The notes beneath the pieces are model-generated. The model ran no database searches, had not been told where the DNA came from, and saw nothing but the letters and a program-made list of their open reading frames with translations. Shown in pieces: positions 24,811 through 35,243 of a stretch of DNA of 64,000 nucleotides (position 1 is its first letter; every line of letters starts with the position of its first letter). Origin of the DNA: Mangrovimicrobium sp033283325 (GTDB lineage Bacteria > Pseudomonadota > Gammaproteobacteria > Pseudomonadales > Halieaceae); NCBI GenBank assembly GCA_033283325.1, contig JAWMQO010000001.1, positions 62,001 through 126,000 of the forward strand, given 5' to 3'. The position numbers and the translations under genes are program-made.

Positions 24811-27462
24811 ATGCGAGAGGCAAATCCCGGCACCATCTTTCTCAAGGATTATTCCGCGCCGGCTTTCCTGATCAATCGTACCGAACTGCATTTCGAGCTC
24901 GGCGAGGAAGAGACCCTGGTCCATGCCCGGCTGCACCTGCTGCGCTCGCCGGAACACCCGGGGGATGTGCCACTGGAGCTGCAGGGCCAGGAACTGGAGC
25001 TGCTTTCCGTGGGTATCGATTTCGAGGACCTGCCGCCTGAGCAGTACCGGGTAGACGAAAGCAGCCTGGTGATCGACAAGGTCCCCGAGCAGTGCGTGCT
25101 GCGCATGACCACCCGTATCCGCCCCCAGGACAACACTTCCCTGGAAGGCCTGTACAAGTCCAGCGGTATGTTCTGTACCCAGTGCGAAGCCGAGGGCTTC
25201 CGCAAGATCACCTACTACCTCGACCGCCCCGACGTGATGGCGGTGTTCACGGTGACCATCAGCGCCGACCCTGCGCGCTACCCGGTGCTGCTTTCCAACG
25301 GCAACCTGATGGAGGACAAGATACTCTCCGACGGTCGCCGCCAGGTTCTCTGGCACGACCCCTTCCCCAAGCCCTCCTATCTCTTTGCGCTGGTCGCGGG
25401 TGACCTGGAGCACGTGGAGGACAGCTTCACCACCGCCTCCGGCCGCGAGGTCAGCCTCAAGCTTTACGTCGAGGCCAAGGACCTGCCCAAGTGCGGCCAT
25501 GCGATGGATTCGCTGAAGCGTTCCATGGCCTGGGACGAAGAGGTCTACGGCCGCATGTACGACCTCGATGTGTTCAATATCGTGGCGGTGGACGACTTCA
25601 ACATGGGGGCGATGGAGAACAAGAGTCTCAATGTCTTCAATACTTCCTGTGTGCTCTGCCACCCGGATACCACCACCGATGCCGGTTACCAGCGGGTGGA
25701 GGGCATCGTCGCCCACGAGTACTTCCACAACTGGAGCGGCAACCGGGTTACCTGCCGCGACTGGTTCCAGCTCAGCCTGAAAGAGGGCTTCACCGTCTTC
25801 CGCGACGCCGAGTTCTCCGCCGATATGGGCTCGCGCACGGTAAAACGGGTCGAGGACGTCACCCTGCTGCGCACCGCCCAGTTCGCCGAGGACGCCGGCC
25901 CCATGGCTCACCCGGTCCGCCCCGAGTCCTACATCGAGATCAACAATTTCTACACCCTCACAGTCTACGAAAAGGGTGCTGAAGTGGTGCGCATGATCCA
26001 CACCCTGCTGGGAGCGGAATGGTTCCGCGCCGGCTCCGATCTCTACTTCCGCCGCCACGATGGCCAGGCGGTGACCTGCGAGGATTTCGTCAAGGCGATG
26101 GAGGACGCCAGCGGTGCCGACCTCGGCCAGTTCCGGCGCTGGTACTCCCAGGCGGGAACACCGGTATTGCGGGTCTTCGATGAATACGACGAAGAGGCGC
26201 GGACCTACACCCTGCACGTGAGCCAGAGCTGCCCCCCGACACCGGGCCAGGCGAGCAAGCAGCCCTTCGTGATCCCGCTGGCGATGGGGCTGCTCGGCGA
26301 TGCCGGCAACCTGCGACTGCAGTTGGCCGGCGAGGAGCCCGACCCCGAAACAGAAGACAATACCCACCTCGTACTGGTGGTGGACAAGGAAGAGCAGTCC
26401 TTCGTCTTCGAGGGTGTACCCGAGCATCCTGTACCTTCGCTGCTGCGCGGTTTTTCCGCCCCGGTGAAACTGGATTACCCCTACAGCCGTGGCCAGCTCT
26501 GCGAGCTGATGAGTCGCGATGACGACGGCTTCGTGCGCTGGGACAGCGCCCAGAGCCTGGCCAGGCGCATCATAGAGGAAGTCCAGGGGCAACTGGCGCG
26601 GGGGGATGAGCCGCAGGTGGATCCGCTGCTTGCCCAGGCCTGTGGCGCGCTGCTCGGCGACACTTCCCTGGAGCCCGCCATGCTGGCGGAAATGCTGACC
26701 CTGCCGAGCGAGAACTATCTCGCCGAGCAGGCGAAAGAGGGCGAGGCCGACGTGGAGCTGATCAGCCGCGCCCGCACCGCCGTCAAGGCCGCCCTCGGCG
26801 AGGCGTGCCGAGCGCTCTTCCTGCAACGCTACGAGGCGCTCGCCGCGCAGGGCCCCTACGACGTCAGCGGCGAACAGATCGGCAATCGCGCCCTGCGCAA
26901 TCTCTGCCTCGACTACCTGGCCTGTGCCAACAGCGATTACCTCGGCCTGGCCCGGGACCAGTTTGGCGCCGCGGACAATATCACCGACCGCCTCGCCGCC
27001 CTGCGTGCACTGGTCTTTTACGGCGGTGAGAAGGATTGGTCGAAACCGCTCCAGCGCTTCTACGAGGACTGGAAAGACGAAACCCTGGCGATCAACCAGT
27101 GGTTCACGGTGCAGGCCCTGATGCCCGGTGACGGCGCGGTCGAGCGAGTGCGCGAACTGATGGGGCACGCGGATTTCGACCTGCGCAACCCGAACAAGGT
27201 GCGCGCGCTGGTCGGCGCCTTCGCCGGCCAGAACCCGCTGCAGTTCCACCGCGCCGATGGCGCGGGCTACCGGCTGCTGGGAGAGGTGGTGGAACAGCTC
27301 AACGACAGCAACCCGCAGATGGCGGCGCGGCTGCTCGCTCCGCTGACCCGCTGGCGGCGCTACCGCGGCCGCGCGGAGCTGATGCGCGCTGAACTGGAAC
27401 GCCTGGCGGCCTTGCCCCAGCTGTCACCGGACGTTTACGAGCTGGTCAGCAAATCGCTCTGA
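24811..27462 (+). CDS. pepN: Aminopeptidase N
   Basis: 883 residues, M1-family zinc aminopeptidase of the cytoplasmic bacterial type. The substrate-anchoring GAMEN (NMGAMENKSLN), the zinc motif HEYFHNW with the third-ligand glutamate in SLKEGFTVFRD, and the C-terminal ARM-like domain of PepN are all present. Length matches E. coli PepN (870). It removes N-terminal residues from peptides in protein turnover. Last gene of the yeaC-DUF2797-pepN run. Confidence 0.97.
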   Translation: MREANPGTIFLKDYSAPAFLINRTELHFELGEEETLVHARLHLLRSPEHPGDVPLELQGQELELLSVGIDFEDLPPEQYRVDESSLVIDKVPEQCVLRMTTRIRPQDNTSLEGLYKSSGMFCTQCEAEGFRKITYYLDRPDVMAVFTVTISADPARYPVLLSNGNLMEDKILSDGRRQVLWHDPFPKPSYLFALVAGDLEHVEDSFTTASGREVSLKLYVEAKDLPKCGHAMDSLKRSMAWDEEVYGRMYDLDVFNIVAVDDFNMGAMENKSLNVFNTSCVLCHPDTTTDAGYQRVEGIVAHEYFHNWSGNRVTCRDWFQLSLKEGFTVFRDAEFSADMGSRTVKRVEDVTLLRTAQFAEDAGPMAHPVRPESYIEINNFYTLTVYEKGAEVVRMIHTLLGAEWFRAGSDLYFRRHDGQAVTCEDFVKAMEDASGADLGQFRRWYSQAGTPVLRVFDEYDEEARTYTLHVSQSCPPTPGQASKQPFVIPLAMGLLGDAGNLRLQLAGEEPDPETEDNTHLVLVVDKEEQSFVFEGVPEHPVPSLLRGFSAPVKLDYPYSRGQLCELMSRDDDGFVRWDSAQSLARRIIEEVQGQLARGDEPQVDPLLAQACGALLGDTSLEPAMLAEMLTLPSENYLAEQAKEGEADVELISRARTAVKAALGEACRALFLQRYEALAAQGPYDVSGEQIGNRALRNLCLDYLACANSDYLGLARDQFGAADNITDRLAALRALVFYGGEKDWSKPLQRFYEDWKDETLAINQWFTVQALMPGDGAVERVRELMGHADFDLRNPNKVRALVGAFAGQNPLQFHRADGAGYRLLGEVVEQLNDSNPQMAARLLAPLTRWRRYRGRAELMRAELERLAALPQLSPDVYELVSKSL

Positions 27463-27511
27463 GTCGCGCCGACTTCAACAGCGGGCTCGGTGAGCCGCGT
27501 AGCGGGGAGGC

Positions 27512-29221
27512 TCAGTCAGCGGGGTACAGGGCAAACTCCGGCCGATTGGCTTTTCCCGCGCTTCGCCCTGGCCAGTTCTTGCGCAGGCGCTCCGCCGCCG
27601 CTTTCAGTTCTGCGCCGTTCCAGCCGCCGGCCGCGCTACCGAACAGCGATGCCTCCAGTCCTTCCAGGGCACTATTCAATCCGCTGTCCGCGAACAAGGC
27701 CTTCACTTCGTTGAGCGAAGTCACCCTGCCTTCATCCACCAGTGCGTCCGCCCAGGCGATGATGGCCTTGCGCGCCGGAGCCGCTGCGCCGGAGGTACAG
27801 GCGGCGGTCAGGTTGCGGTAGGCCTTGCGGGCGTCCAGAGATTCACTTTGCCCGACAGGGTCTTCCAGGTGCCCCGCACCACGGCGACCGCGGCGCCAGG
27901 CGAGAAACACGGTAAGCGCCCAGCCAACGGCGCAGAACAGGGCCAGCAATTGCCAGGGCAGGGCTGAGGCGCCCGGGTCAACTGTGTTCCCGGTAGCGGC
28001 GGCGGGACTGGTCGCGGGCACCGAATCGAGTTGGCCGCCCGCGGGAGCGAGATTCCCGGCGGCGGCCGAAATCTTCAGGGTCTGGGCGGGAATGACAGCG
28101 GTGCGCAGGCTGTCAGTGGTGCTATCCCACCAGGGAATCTCGATAGCGGGGAGCGTGATCGTGCCCGCCTCGGTGGGAATGATGGCCACGCTGTCCCGGC
28201 GTACCCCCTGCAAACCGCCGGCGATCTCGCGGTCCTCGATCTGCGGCTGGTCGGGATAGAGCTTCAGGCCGTCCGTCTTCGGGAACAGCGTTGGCGGCAA
28301 CTGGGCGCCCTGCAGGCCCTCACCGCGTATCCTGATAGTGCGCGTCACCGATTCGCCCACCCGCAGTTCCTGTGGGTTTTGCGACCACTCTTCCTCCACC
28401 TGCAGGCTGCGTGCCGGCAGCCAGTCCGCTGCGGGGTAGTCCAGGGGCTTGGGGCGTACCTCGATGTTCAGCGCCTCGGTGCTGCGGCGCAGCATGCGCC
28501 CACGGGGGCCGGGGTCGAAGAGGCTGCGCCGGCCGGCGCTCTCGCGGGCGCTGAATTGCTGGGCAGGGATGGTCAGGGTGCCGCTGTGTTCCGGGAATAT
28601 GGCAAAGCGCACCTCACGCACCAGCCACAGGCGGCCGTTCATCCGGCGCTGGTAGGACTTCTGTTCCAGGGGAACGACGAAGGCGCCCTCCAGTTCCAGT
28701 TCGCTGATGCCCTCGCGCTCGAGGTTGATCGATTGCTGAATCCGCAGGGTGAGCAGCAATTGACCCTGGACGTAGACCTCGTCGCTGTCCACCTCGGCGT
28801 CGAACAGGACGACTTCGCCGCCCGGGTCCACCTGGGGGCGCTCGTCGACCTGGATACGTATGGCCTGGGTTCGGCTGCCGCCCACGCTGAAGGGCGGAAT
28901 GGTCAGGGTACCGCCACGACGCGGCGCTATTTCCATGCGCAGTTCCCTGCTCTGGGTCTGCACGCCGTTGATCAGGCTCATGCTGCTGCGCATGTTGCGT
29001 GAGAGCACCTCGAAATCCGCGGCGAGGTGGCTGGTGTCCACGCCCTGGAGATTTTCGTCGTCCTCGCTCGCTGAGAGCGTAAGCACCAGGGTATCGCCCA
29101 GCGCGACCTCGCTGCGATCGACGCTGGCGCTGACCGTCGCCAGCGCCGGACGACCCAGCAGGAGGGTAAACAGGAGCAGCACTGCGAACTGCTTGTAGCT
29201 TCTACCAGTATTTCTCGTCAT
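27512..29221 (-). CDS. batD: BatD-like membrane protein
   Basis: 569 residues from the ATG at 29221, which overlaps the end of batB/C by 20 nt. A longer in-frame extension through batB/C is a shadow. Signal peptide FAVLLLFTLLLGRPALA, then beta-rich domains starting VSASVDRSEVALGDTLVLTLS, the BatD (oxygen tolerance) pattern. One TM helix lies near residue 430 (WQLLALFCAVGWALTVFLAW), followed by a cytoplasmic tail. Bat proteins work with MoxR ATPases, probably in envelope stress or protein assembly. Last gene of the six-gene operon. Confidence 0.88.
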   Translation of the reverse strand: MTRNTGRSYKQFAVLLLFTLLLGRPALATVSASVDRSEVALGDTLVLTLSASEDDENLQGVDTSHLAADFEVLSRNMRSSMSLINGVQTQSRELRMEIAPRRGGTLTIPPFSVGGSRTQAIRIQVDERPQVDPGGEVVLFDAEVDSDEVYVQGQLLLTLRIQQSINLEREGISELELEGAFVVPLEQKSYQRRMNGRLWLVREVRFAIFPEHSGTLTIPAQQFSARESAGRRSLFDPGPRGRMLRRSTEALNIEVRPKPLDYPAADWLPARSLQVEEEWSQNPQELRVGESVTRTIRIRGEGLQGAQLPPTLFPKTDGLKLYPDQPQIEDREIAGGLQGVRRDSVAIIPTEAGTITLPAIEIPWWDSTTDSLRTAVIPAQTLKISAAAGNLAPAGGQLDSVPATSPAAATGNTVDPGASALPWQLLALFCAVGWALTVFLAWRRGRRGAGHLEDPVGQSESLDARKAYRNLTAACTSGAAAPARKAIIAWADALVDEGRVTSLNEVKALFADSGLNSALEGLEASLFGSAAGGWNGAELKAAAERLRKNWPGRSAGKANRPEFALYPAD

Positions 29222-31103
29222 TCCTCTGCTCGCCCTGTTGTTGCCGCTGTCGGCTCTGGTAGCGGAATTTTTCCCGCAGCAGGCCGGCGGGGTCGTCGGG
29301 CACCCGCCGCAGCCACTGCTCCACGGCCTGGTCGCGTTCCTCTTCCCCGGCCTCGCCATCGCCGGAGGCGAGTCCCGCCTCACCCTCCGGGGCATCTTCA
29401 CTATCTGCGCTGTCGGCGCGCCCGGCGTTTTCCCTGCGCGCCTCTTCCTCGCCCTGGTCGGATGACTCTTCATTGCGAGCGGCTTCCTGCTGCTGCTCAC
29501 CGGTCTGGGACTGGTCGCTGTCGCCGTTCTCTTGCTGTCCCTGCGACTGGCCCTGGGAATCCTGCTGTTCCTGCCCGGATGACTGCTGCTCCTGCTGGCC
29601 GGACTGCCCGTCCTGCTGACCGGGTTGATCACCGGAATTCTGCTGTCCCTGTTGCGACGAGCCGCTGTTGTCGCCGGACTGTTGCTGGTTCTGCTCGCCC
29701 TGCTGGTCCTGGTCTCCCTGCTGCTCGTCGGAGGACTGTTGCTGTTGCTGTTGCAGCAATTCCTCCACCAGTTGCCGGTTGGCCCGGGCGTCCGCTTCGT
29801 CCGGTTGTAGCTGCAGGGACTGATCGTAGGCGTCCAGGGCCTCCTGTAGTTTGCCCGCCCGGGCCAGCGCGTTGCCCCGGTTGTAGAGCGCGTCGGCGCT
29901 GTCGGCGCCGGAGAAGGCTTCCGCAGCGGCCTCGTAGTCACCGCCGCGATAGGCGGCGGTGCCCGCCCAGTCACGGTCTTTGAACAGTGATTGCGCGCTC
30001 TCGTAGTCCTCTGCCTGCAGCGCCCGTTGGGCCTGCTGGTCGGGCGTGAGCCAGAGATCGTCCCAGGCGTTGGCCCGGGCTTCGGGCGGAGAGGGCAGCA
30101 GGAGCAGGGGCACGAGGCAGACCAGCCAGCCCCGGCGAAACAACAGGAGTACTGCGGGCAGGAGCAGCAGCACGAGCAGGTAACCCTGGTCCTCCCAGGT
30201 GTCGGTTTCCCGCCCCAGGGCGCGACTCTGCTCCGCCTGGCGCAGGGGCGAGGGGGCCAGCAGGGCGTCCAGGTCACTGTCGTCCAGTTGCATGCGGTGA
30301 TAGCGGCCACCGGTTTCCGCCGCGGCCTGGCGCAAGGCCCCTTCGTCCAGCCCGGGGGTGACGATGGCGCCGTTCTCGTCCTTGAGGAAACCGCCGGCGG
30401 GCAGGGGTAGCGGGGCGCCGGTACGGGTGCCGATACCCATGATGGAGAGCTCGATGCCCGAATCCCTGAGGACCTCGCGCATCTGCTGCCGGTCGCTGGG
30501 GTCGATACCGTCGGTGAGCAGGAGCACCCGGCCCTCGCGTACGCCGCCGGAATGCAGGAGTTCCCTGGCCAGTTGCAGCGCCTGGGCGGGCTGGGAGCCG
30601 GGGAGTGGCATCATATCCGGCGACAGGGCCGGCAAGAGGTTGGTGATGGTGGGGACATCGTCGGTGAGGGGCGTTACCACGTGGGCGTCGCCGGCGTAGG
30701 CGATCAGCGCAGTCTGCCCCTCCTTGCGCGCCGCCAGCAGGTCGCGCAGCTTTTGCCGGGCGCGGTCGACGCGCGTCGGGCTGAGGTCGGCGGCATTCAT
30801 CGAATAGCTGAGGTCCAGTACCAGCACCAGCGCGTCCTCGCTGGTGTGCACCGGTTGGGGAATCTTGTGCAGGCTGGGGCCGGCGGCGGCGAAACAGGCG
30901 AGTACCCAGAGCAAGAGCAGAAGCGGCGTGAGGTTGCGCCGCCTGTCCCCGGCACTGCCTTCGAGCAGGTGCGGCAGCAGCTCGGGGTCGATGGCGCTAC
31001 TCCACTGCCCCCGGCCGCGGGCGCTGCGCCACAGCAGCAGCGCAAACAGCATGGCGGGCAGCAGGCCCCACAGCCACTCGGGGCGGATCAGGTGGAAGCT
31101 CAT
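29202..31103 (-). CDS. batB: BatB/BatC fusion: von Willebrand A and TPR protein
   Basis: 633 residues. TM segments flank a VWA domain with MIDAS motif DLSYSM and threonine/aspartate partners (VTPLTDDVP, LLLTDGIDPSD). After a TM segment (LLVLLLLPAVLLLF) come TPR units (ADALYNRGNALARAGKLQEA) and a ~170-residue tail dominated by Gln, Ser, Glu and Asp with CAG/CTG-rich DNA (about 29450-29760). In Bacteroides-type operons batB and batC are separate; here they are fused, as in many gammaproteobacteria. Its start overlaps the batA stop by 4 nt. Confidence 0.92.
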   Translation of the reverse strand: MSFHLIRPEWLWGLLPAMLFALLLWRSARGRGQWSSAIDPELLPHLLEGSAGDRRRNLTPLLLLLWVLACFAAAGPSLHKIPQPVHTSEDALVLVLDLSYSMNAADLSPTRVDRARQKLRDLLAARKEGQTALIAYAGDAHVVTPLTDDVPTITNLLPALSPDMMPLPGSQPAQALQLARELLHSGGVREGRVLLLTDGIDPSDRQQMREVLRDSGIELSIMGIGTRTGAPLPLPAGGFLKDENGAIVTPGLDEGALRQAAAETGGRYHRMQLDDSDLDALLAPSPLRQAEQSRALGRETDTWEDQGYLLVLLLLPAVLLLFRRGWLVCLVPLLLLPSPPEARANAWDDLWLTPDQQAQRALQAEDYESAQSLFKDRDWAGTAAYRGGDYEAAAEAFSGADSADALYNRGNALARAGKLQEALDAYDQSLQLQPDEADARANRQLVEELLQQQQQQSSDEQQGDQDQQGEQNQQQSGDNSGSSQQGQQNSGDQPGQQDGQSGQQEQQSSGQEQQDSQGQSQGQQENGDSDQSQTGEQQQEAARNEESSDQGEEEARRENAGRADSADSEDAPEGEAGLASGDGEAGEEERDQAVEQWLRRVPDDPAGLLREKFRYQSRQRQQQGEQRNDEKYW

Positions 31104-32140
31104 ACCCGCACCTCGCCAGTCCGGCCCGGCCAGGCGATGCCGCCCTGCTGCACCAGGCGCGCCAGCACCAGCGCGAAACTGACCAGCAGGGCCAGACCCA
31201 GGGGCAGGTAGCCGAGGGCCTGCCGCGGCCGGTAGGTGGCGACGTCGAGTTCAATCGGTTCGAGCTGGTCGAGCAGGCTGTAGATCTCCGCCAGTTCCTG
31301 GGGGTTGCGGGCGCGGAAGTAGCGGCCGCCGGTGAGCGCGGCGATCTGCCCCAGGGTTTCCTCGTCCAGTTCCTTGGAGGGGTTGACCTGGCGGGCGCCG
31401 AAACTGGTGCCGAACATGCCGGGCAAGAGCATCTGGTCCGCGCCGATGCCGATGGTGTGGATGCGAATGCCCAGGTCCGCGGCGAGGCGCGCCGCCTCCA
31501 GCGGCTGTACCGCGCTGGCGTTGTCGCGCCCGTCGGAGAGCAGGATCAGCACCCGCTGTTCCGCGGGGCGCTCCCGCAGGCGCTTCACCGCCAGGCCGAT
31601 GGCATCGCCGATGGCGGTGTCCTGGCCGGCGAAACCGATCTGCGCCTCCTCGAGGAAACGGCCCACCGTCGCGGTGTCAAAGCTCAGCGGCGATTGGACG
31701 TAGGCCTTGCTGCCGAAGAGGATGAGCCCCAGGCGATCACCGCGGCGCTCCTCGATAAACTGCTGGCCCAGCTGTTTCACCGCCAGCATGCGACTGACCA
31801 TGCGCTGGTTGGCCTGCATGTCCTCGATCTGCATGGAGCCGGAAATATCCACGGCGAGCATCAGGTCGCGTCCGGTCTCGGGCATCTCGACGGCCTCGCC
31901 GATCCACATCGGCCGCGCGGCGGCCAGCAAGAGCAGGAGCCAGATCAGCCACAGGGCCGCGAGCCTGTACCAGCTCCCGCCGGCGCTGGCGCCCTGGCCC
32001 GCGGCGAGATCCGCCCAGTGCTGGAAAAAGGGGGCGCGCAGGGCGGGTTCCTCCCCGGCGCTCGCGGGGGGCATGAGCAGGCGCAGCAGCAGCGGCAGCG
32101 GCAGCAGCACCAGCATCCAGGGCCAGACCCACTCGATCAC
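31100..32140 (-). CDS. batA: BatA-like von Willebrand A membrane protein
   Basis: 346 residues from the GTG at 32140, which makes a 4-nt GTGA overlap with the DUF4381 stop and yields the family start VIEWVWPWMLVLLPLPLLLR. An ATG 27 nt earlier is less likely. VWA domain MIDAS DISGSMQIED, with LSDGRDNAS later. A C-terminal TM segment (LGYLPLGLALLVSFALVLA) anchors it. It pairs with BatB as VWA partner of the MoxR ATPase. Confidence 0.92.
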   Translation of the reverse strand: MIEWVWPWMLVLLPLPLLLRLLMPPASAGEEPALRAPFFQHWADLAAGQGASAGGSWYRLAALWLIWLLLLLAAARPMWIGEAVEMPETGRDLMLAVDISGSMQIEDMQANQRMVSRMLAVKQLGQQFIEERRGDRLGLILFGSKAYVQSPLSFDTATVGRFLEEAQIGFAGQDTAIGDAIGLAVKRLRERPAEQRVLILLSDGRDNASAVQPLEAARLAADLGIRIHTIGIGADQMLLPGMFGTSFGARQVNPSKELDEETLGQIAALTGGRYFRARNPQELAEIYSLLDQLEPIELDVATYRPRQALGYLPLGLALLVSFALVLARLVQQGGIAWPGRTGEVRV

Positions 32141-32613
32141 GAGGCCCTCCGGTGCTGGCGAATCCATTGTTCCGCCGCCTGCAGGTGCTGCTTGACGTCC
32201 CCCTCCGGCACCTGGGGACGGTACTGGGCAACCAGCAGGGACGGATCGAAAAGCTCCAGTCCGAGGCTGCGATTGAGGAACCGCTGCCAGGACTCGCCGC
32301 TCATCCCCGCGACATCGCGCCGGGGAAAGGCGCGCAGGGCGACGCTCTTCAGCAGGGCGTTGACTGCGCCGAGGCAGGCGAGGCCGTCACCGCCCTGGGA
32401 GAAGCGCGCGCGAATGTGCGCCAGTTCGACCAGGGCGCGACGCCGGTAAGCCTCGCGCTGGCGACGTCGCCGCCAGAGCCACAGCAGCGTCGCCAGCAGG
32501 ATGAGGAGCAGGGCGGCGAGCAGCCACCAGCCCGGCGCCGGTGGCCACCAGCCGATGGCCTCGGGTTCGCGCAGGGGGCGCAGGGCCGCCAGGGGATCGA
32601 TGCCGCCGTTCAC
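32137..32613 (-). CDS. DUF4381 membrane protein
   Basis: 158 residues with one TM helix at about 26-48 (PGWWLLAALLLILLATLLWLW) followed by a basic cytoplasmic region RRRRQREAYRRRALVEL and ending EQWIRQHRRAS. Matches DUF4381, a regular member of moxR-bat operons. Its ATG overlaps the DUF58 stop by 4 nt. Function not established. Confidence 0.85.
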   Translation of the reverse strand: MNGGIDPLAALRPLREPEAIGWWPPAPGWWLLAALLLILLATLLWLWRRRRQREAYRRRALVELAHIRARFSQGGDGLACLGAVNALLKSVALRAFPRRDVAGMSGESWQRFLNRSLGLELFDPSLLVAQYRPQVPEGDVKQHLQAAEQWIRQHRRAS

Positions 32614-33551
32614 CGCCGGGGTTCCCCGAAATAGGTGTGTAAGAGACGGAAGGGCGACTCGTGGGTATGGGCGTCCAGCAGGGGTATGCCGAGCCGCGCC
32701 ATTTGCGCGTGGAGGTGCTCCCGCGCATCGGCCCGCTCCTGCTGGTAGCGCTGGCGCAGGCGGCGGTCCGCGGTATCCAGGCGGCTGCGCTGCTCGCCGT
32801 CGGTTACCGTATAGCTGCCCGCCTGTGGCAGTTGCTCCTCGAGGACGTCGCGGCAGCAGACCGCGGTGATCTGCGCGTGCTGTGCCAGCTGGAACAGGTG
32901 CTTGTCAGCTTCTTCGCTGTCGGCGCCACGGAAATCGCTGACGAGGTAGACACTGCTGCCGGGCCGGGCGACCCGACGCAGGGCGCCGAGCATGTTGGCA
33001 AAGCCGCTGCCGTTGCTGCTGCCGGATTGTGGCAGCGCGTGGTTGTAGCTGTCGATTTCAGAGAGAAGGGCCAGTACGCTGCGACGGGAGCGTCGGGGCC
33101 GCAGGTCCCGGTGGCGCACACCGTCGAACACCAGGCCGCCCACCCGGTCGCCACCCTCCAGTGCCGCCCAGGCGAAGAGGGCGGCGAGTTGCGCGGCGAG
33201 CACCGACTTGAAGCAGTGGCGCGAGCCGAAGAACATGTCCGGCCGCTGGTCGACAACCACCAGTACCGGGCGCTCCCGCTCCTCGCGAAACAGCTTGGTG
33301 TGCGCCTCGCCGGAGCGCGCGGTGACCCGCCAGTCGATGCTGCGGATATCGTCGCCGGGCTGGTAGGCGCGGACTTCGTCGAAGTCGATGCCGCGGCCGC
33401 GAAAGTTCGACTGGTTGGCACCCGCCAGGCGCGCCAGCGCGCGCTTGCGCCGCGTCAGCTTGAGTTGCCGGGCGACGAAGCGCAGGGCGATCAGTGCCTC
33501 CAGTTCGACATAGGCACCGCGCGCCGGACTGTCGATCAGCTCCCGCTGCAT
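32610..33551 (-). CDS. DUF58 domain protein
   Basis: 313 residues. The signature YQPGDDIRSIDWRVTARSGEAHTKLFREERE is split here by position (about residues 65-95) and is the hallmark of DUF58, which has a degenerate VWA fold (LVVVDQRPDMFFGSR follows). No TM segments. It is always associated with MoxR AAA proteins and likely acts as adaptor. It begins 19 nt after the moxR stop. Confidence 0.92.
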   Translation of the reverse strand: MQRELIDSPARGAYVELEALIALRFVARQLKLTRRKRALARLAGANQSNFRGRGIDFDEVRAYQPGDDIRSIDWRVTARSGEAHTKLFREERERPVLVVVDQRPDMFFGSRHCFKSVLAAQLAALFAWAALEGGDRVGGLVFDGVRHRDLRPRRSRRSVLALLSEIDSYNHALPQSGSSNGSGFANMLGALRRVARPGSSVYLVSDFRGADSEEADKHLFQLAQHAQITAVCCRDVLEEQLPQAGSYTVTDGEQRSRLDTADRRLRQRYQQERADAREHLHAQMARLGIPLLDAHTHESPFRLLHTYFGEPRR

Positions 33552-33570
33552 TCTATGGCCTGCTCACGCC

Positions 33571-34527
<957 letters not shown>

Positions 34528-34714
34528 GCGATCTCCTGTCCTTTGATACTTCTGTCCCATGGTGTGGCCCGCTTGGGCCGGTCGGCATTGTAACGCAGCC
34601 TGCGTGAGGGTACAGGTGCTTTGCCGGTCGCGGGTTCTGACTGATCTCTCGCGTGAAAGTTCAAGGTGCTTCTATATTCGCGGTGAGAGATACATCCACG
34701 GCCTGCTTGCGTCA

Positions 34715-34801
34715 CAGGGCCTCCCGAAAACCGCATAAAGCGCCATCCATGGCAGCTCGACTCCGGCCATCCATGGCCTCCGACGTTTTCGGGAGGCCCT
34801 G
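34715..34801. repeat. Fold-back element E (GAAAAC/GTTTTC ends, different core)
   Basis: The arms 34715-34731 and 34785-34801 are exact 17-nt reverse complements ending inward in GAAAAC/GTTTTC. The 53-nt core holds two direct copies of GCCATCCATGGC (34742-34753 and 34766-34777). Architecture and boundaries resemble elements A-D, while the core is unrelated. It lies 187 nt upstream of the moxR start and 98 nt before element B. Confidence 0.8.
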
Positions 34802-34899
34802 CATCGAGCACAGTCCTCCACAGAGCCACCCTTTGGGGCCCGTTTTTTCTTCCGGCCATGAAAAAACCGCCGTGAATTGACGTCAAGGGTCAATGGGTA

Positions 34900-35019
34900 G
34901 GCACGTGTGACCAACTGGCCCCGCTGAAACCGTAAGGCGACAGGACGTCGCCGCCCGAGCCTGTACATGGATGTACGCTTTTTGGCGTGTTTCAGCGGGG
35001 CCAGTTGGTCACACGTGCC
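34900..35019 (+). repeat. Fold-back element copy B (conserved 58-nt core)
   Basis: The arms 34900-34930 and 34989-35019 are exact 31-nt reverse complements ending in GAAAC/GTTTC. The core 34931-34988 differs from copy A at only three positions. One change (C to T in the hairpin-2 arm) makes GTACAT/ATGTAC a perfect 6-bp stem. The arms are unrelated to those of A. The gap 34528-35243 contains only elements E and B. Confidence 0.93.
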
Positions 35020-35243
35020 GGGTATCGACGCACCATCCACGCCAGGGAATGAAGCGATCTCCACCGCGGGAGACGAAACAGTATCGCCGCCTGTGTTTGA
35101 ACCACCGTCGGCGCCGAGGGTCAGAAGCGGGAATAGTCACAGATGCCAGCAAGGGCGCAATTGAAGTCCCGCACACTTTGCTAGAATGGGACCGAGCCCC
35201 CGCCCGCAAGCGGTCAGGTATAACCAGTAAAGGAACCGGACGC

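Noticed and set aside
29450..29760. Repetitive CTG/CAG-rich DNA resembling a tandem repeat or CRISPR-like array
   Set aside because: It encodes the Gln/Ser-rich tail of BatB/C, with no regular spacer pattern.
27512..30310. A 932-codon frame extending batD through batB/C
   Set aside because: The N-terminal two-fifths is the antiphase of batB/C with low-complexity Arg/Pro/Thr composition; batD starts at 29221 with a signal peptide.
34877..34886. TTGACGTCAA palindrome upstream of element B
   Set aside because: A single 10-bp palindrome without a second copy or adjacent promoter; too weak to call an operator.
34971..35243. In-frame 91-codon extension of gdhB
   Set aside because: It begins inside fold-back element B; the ATG at 35244 has a ribosome-binding site and matches the family start.
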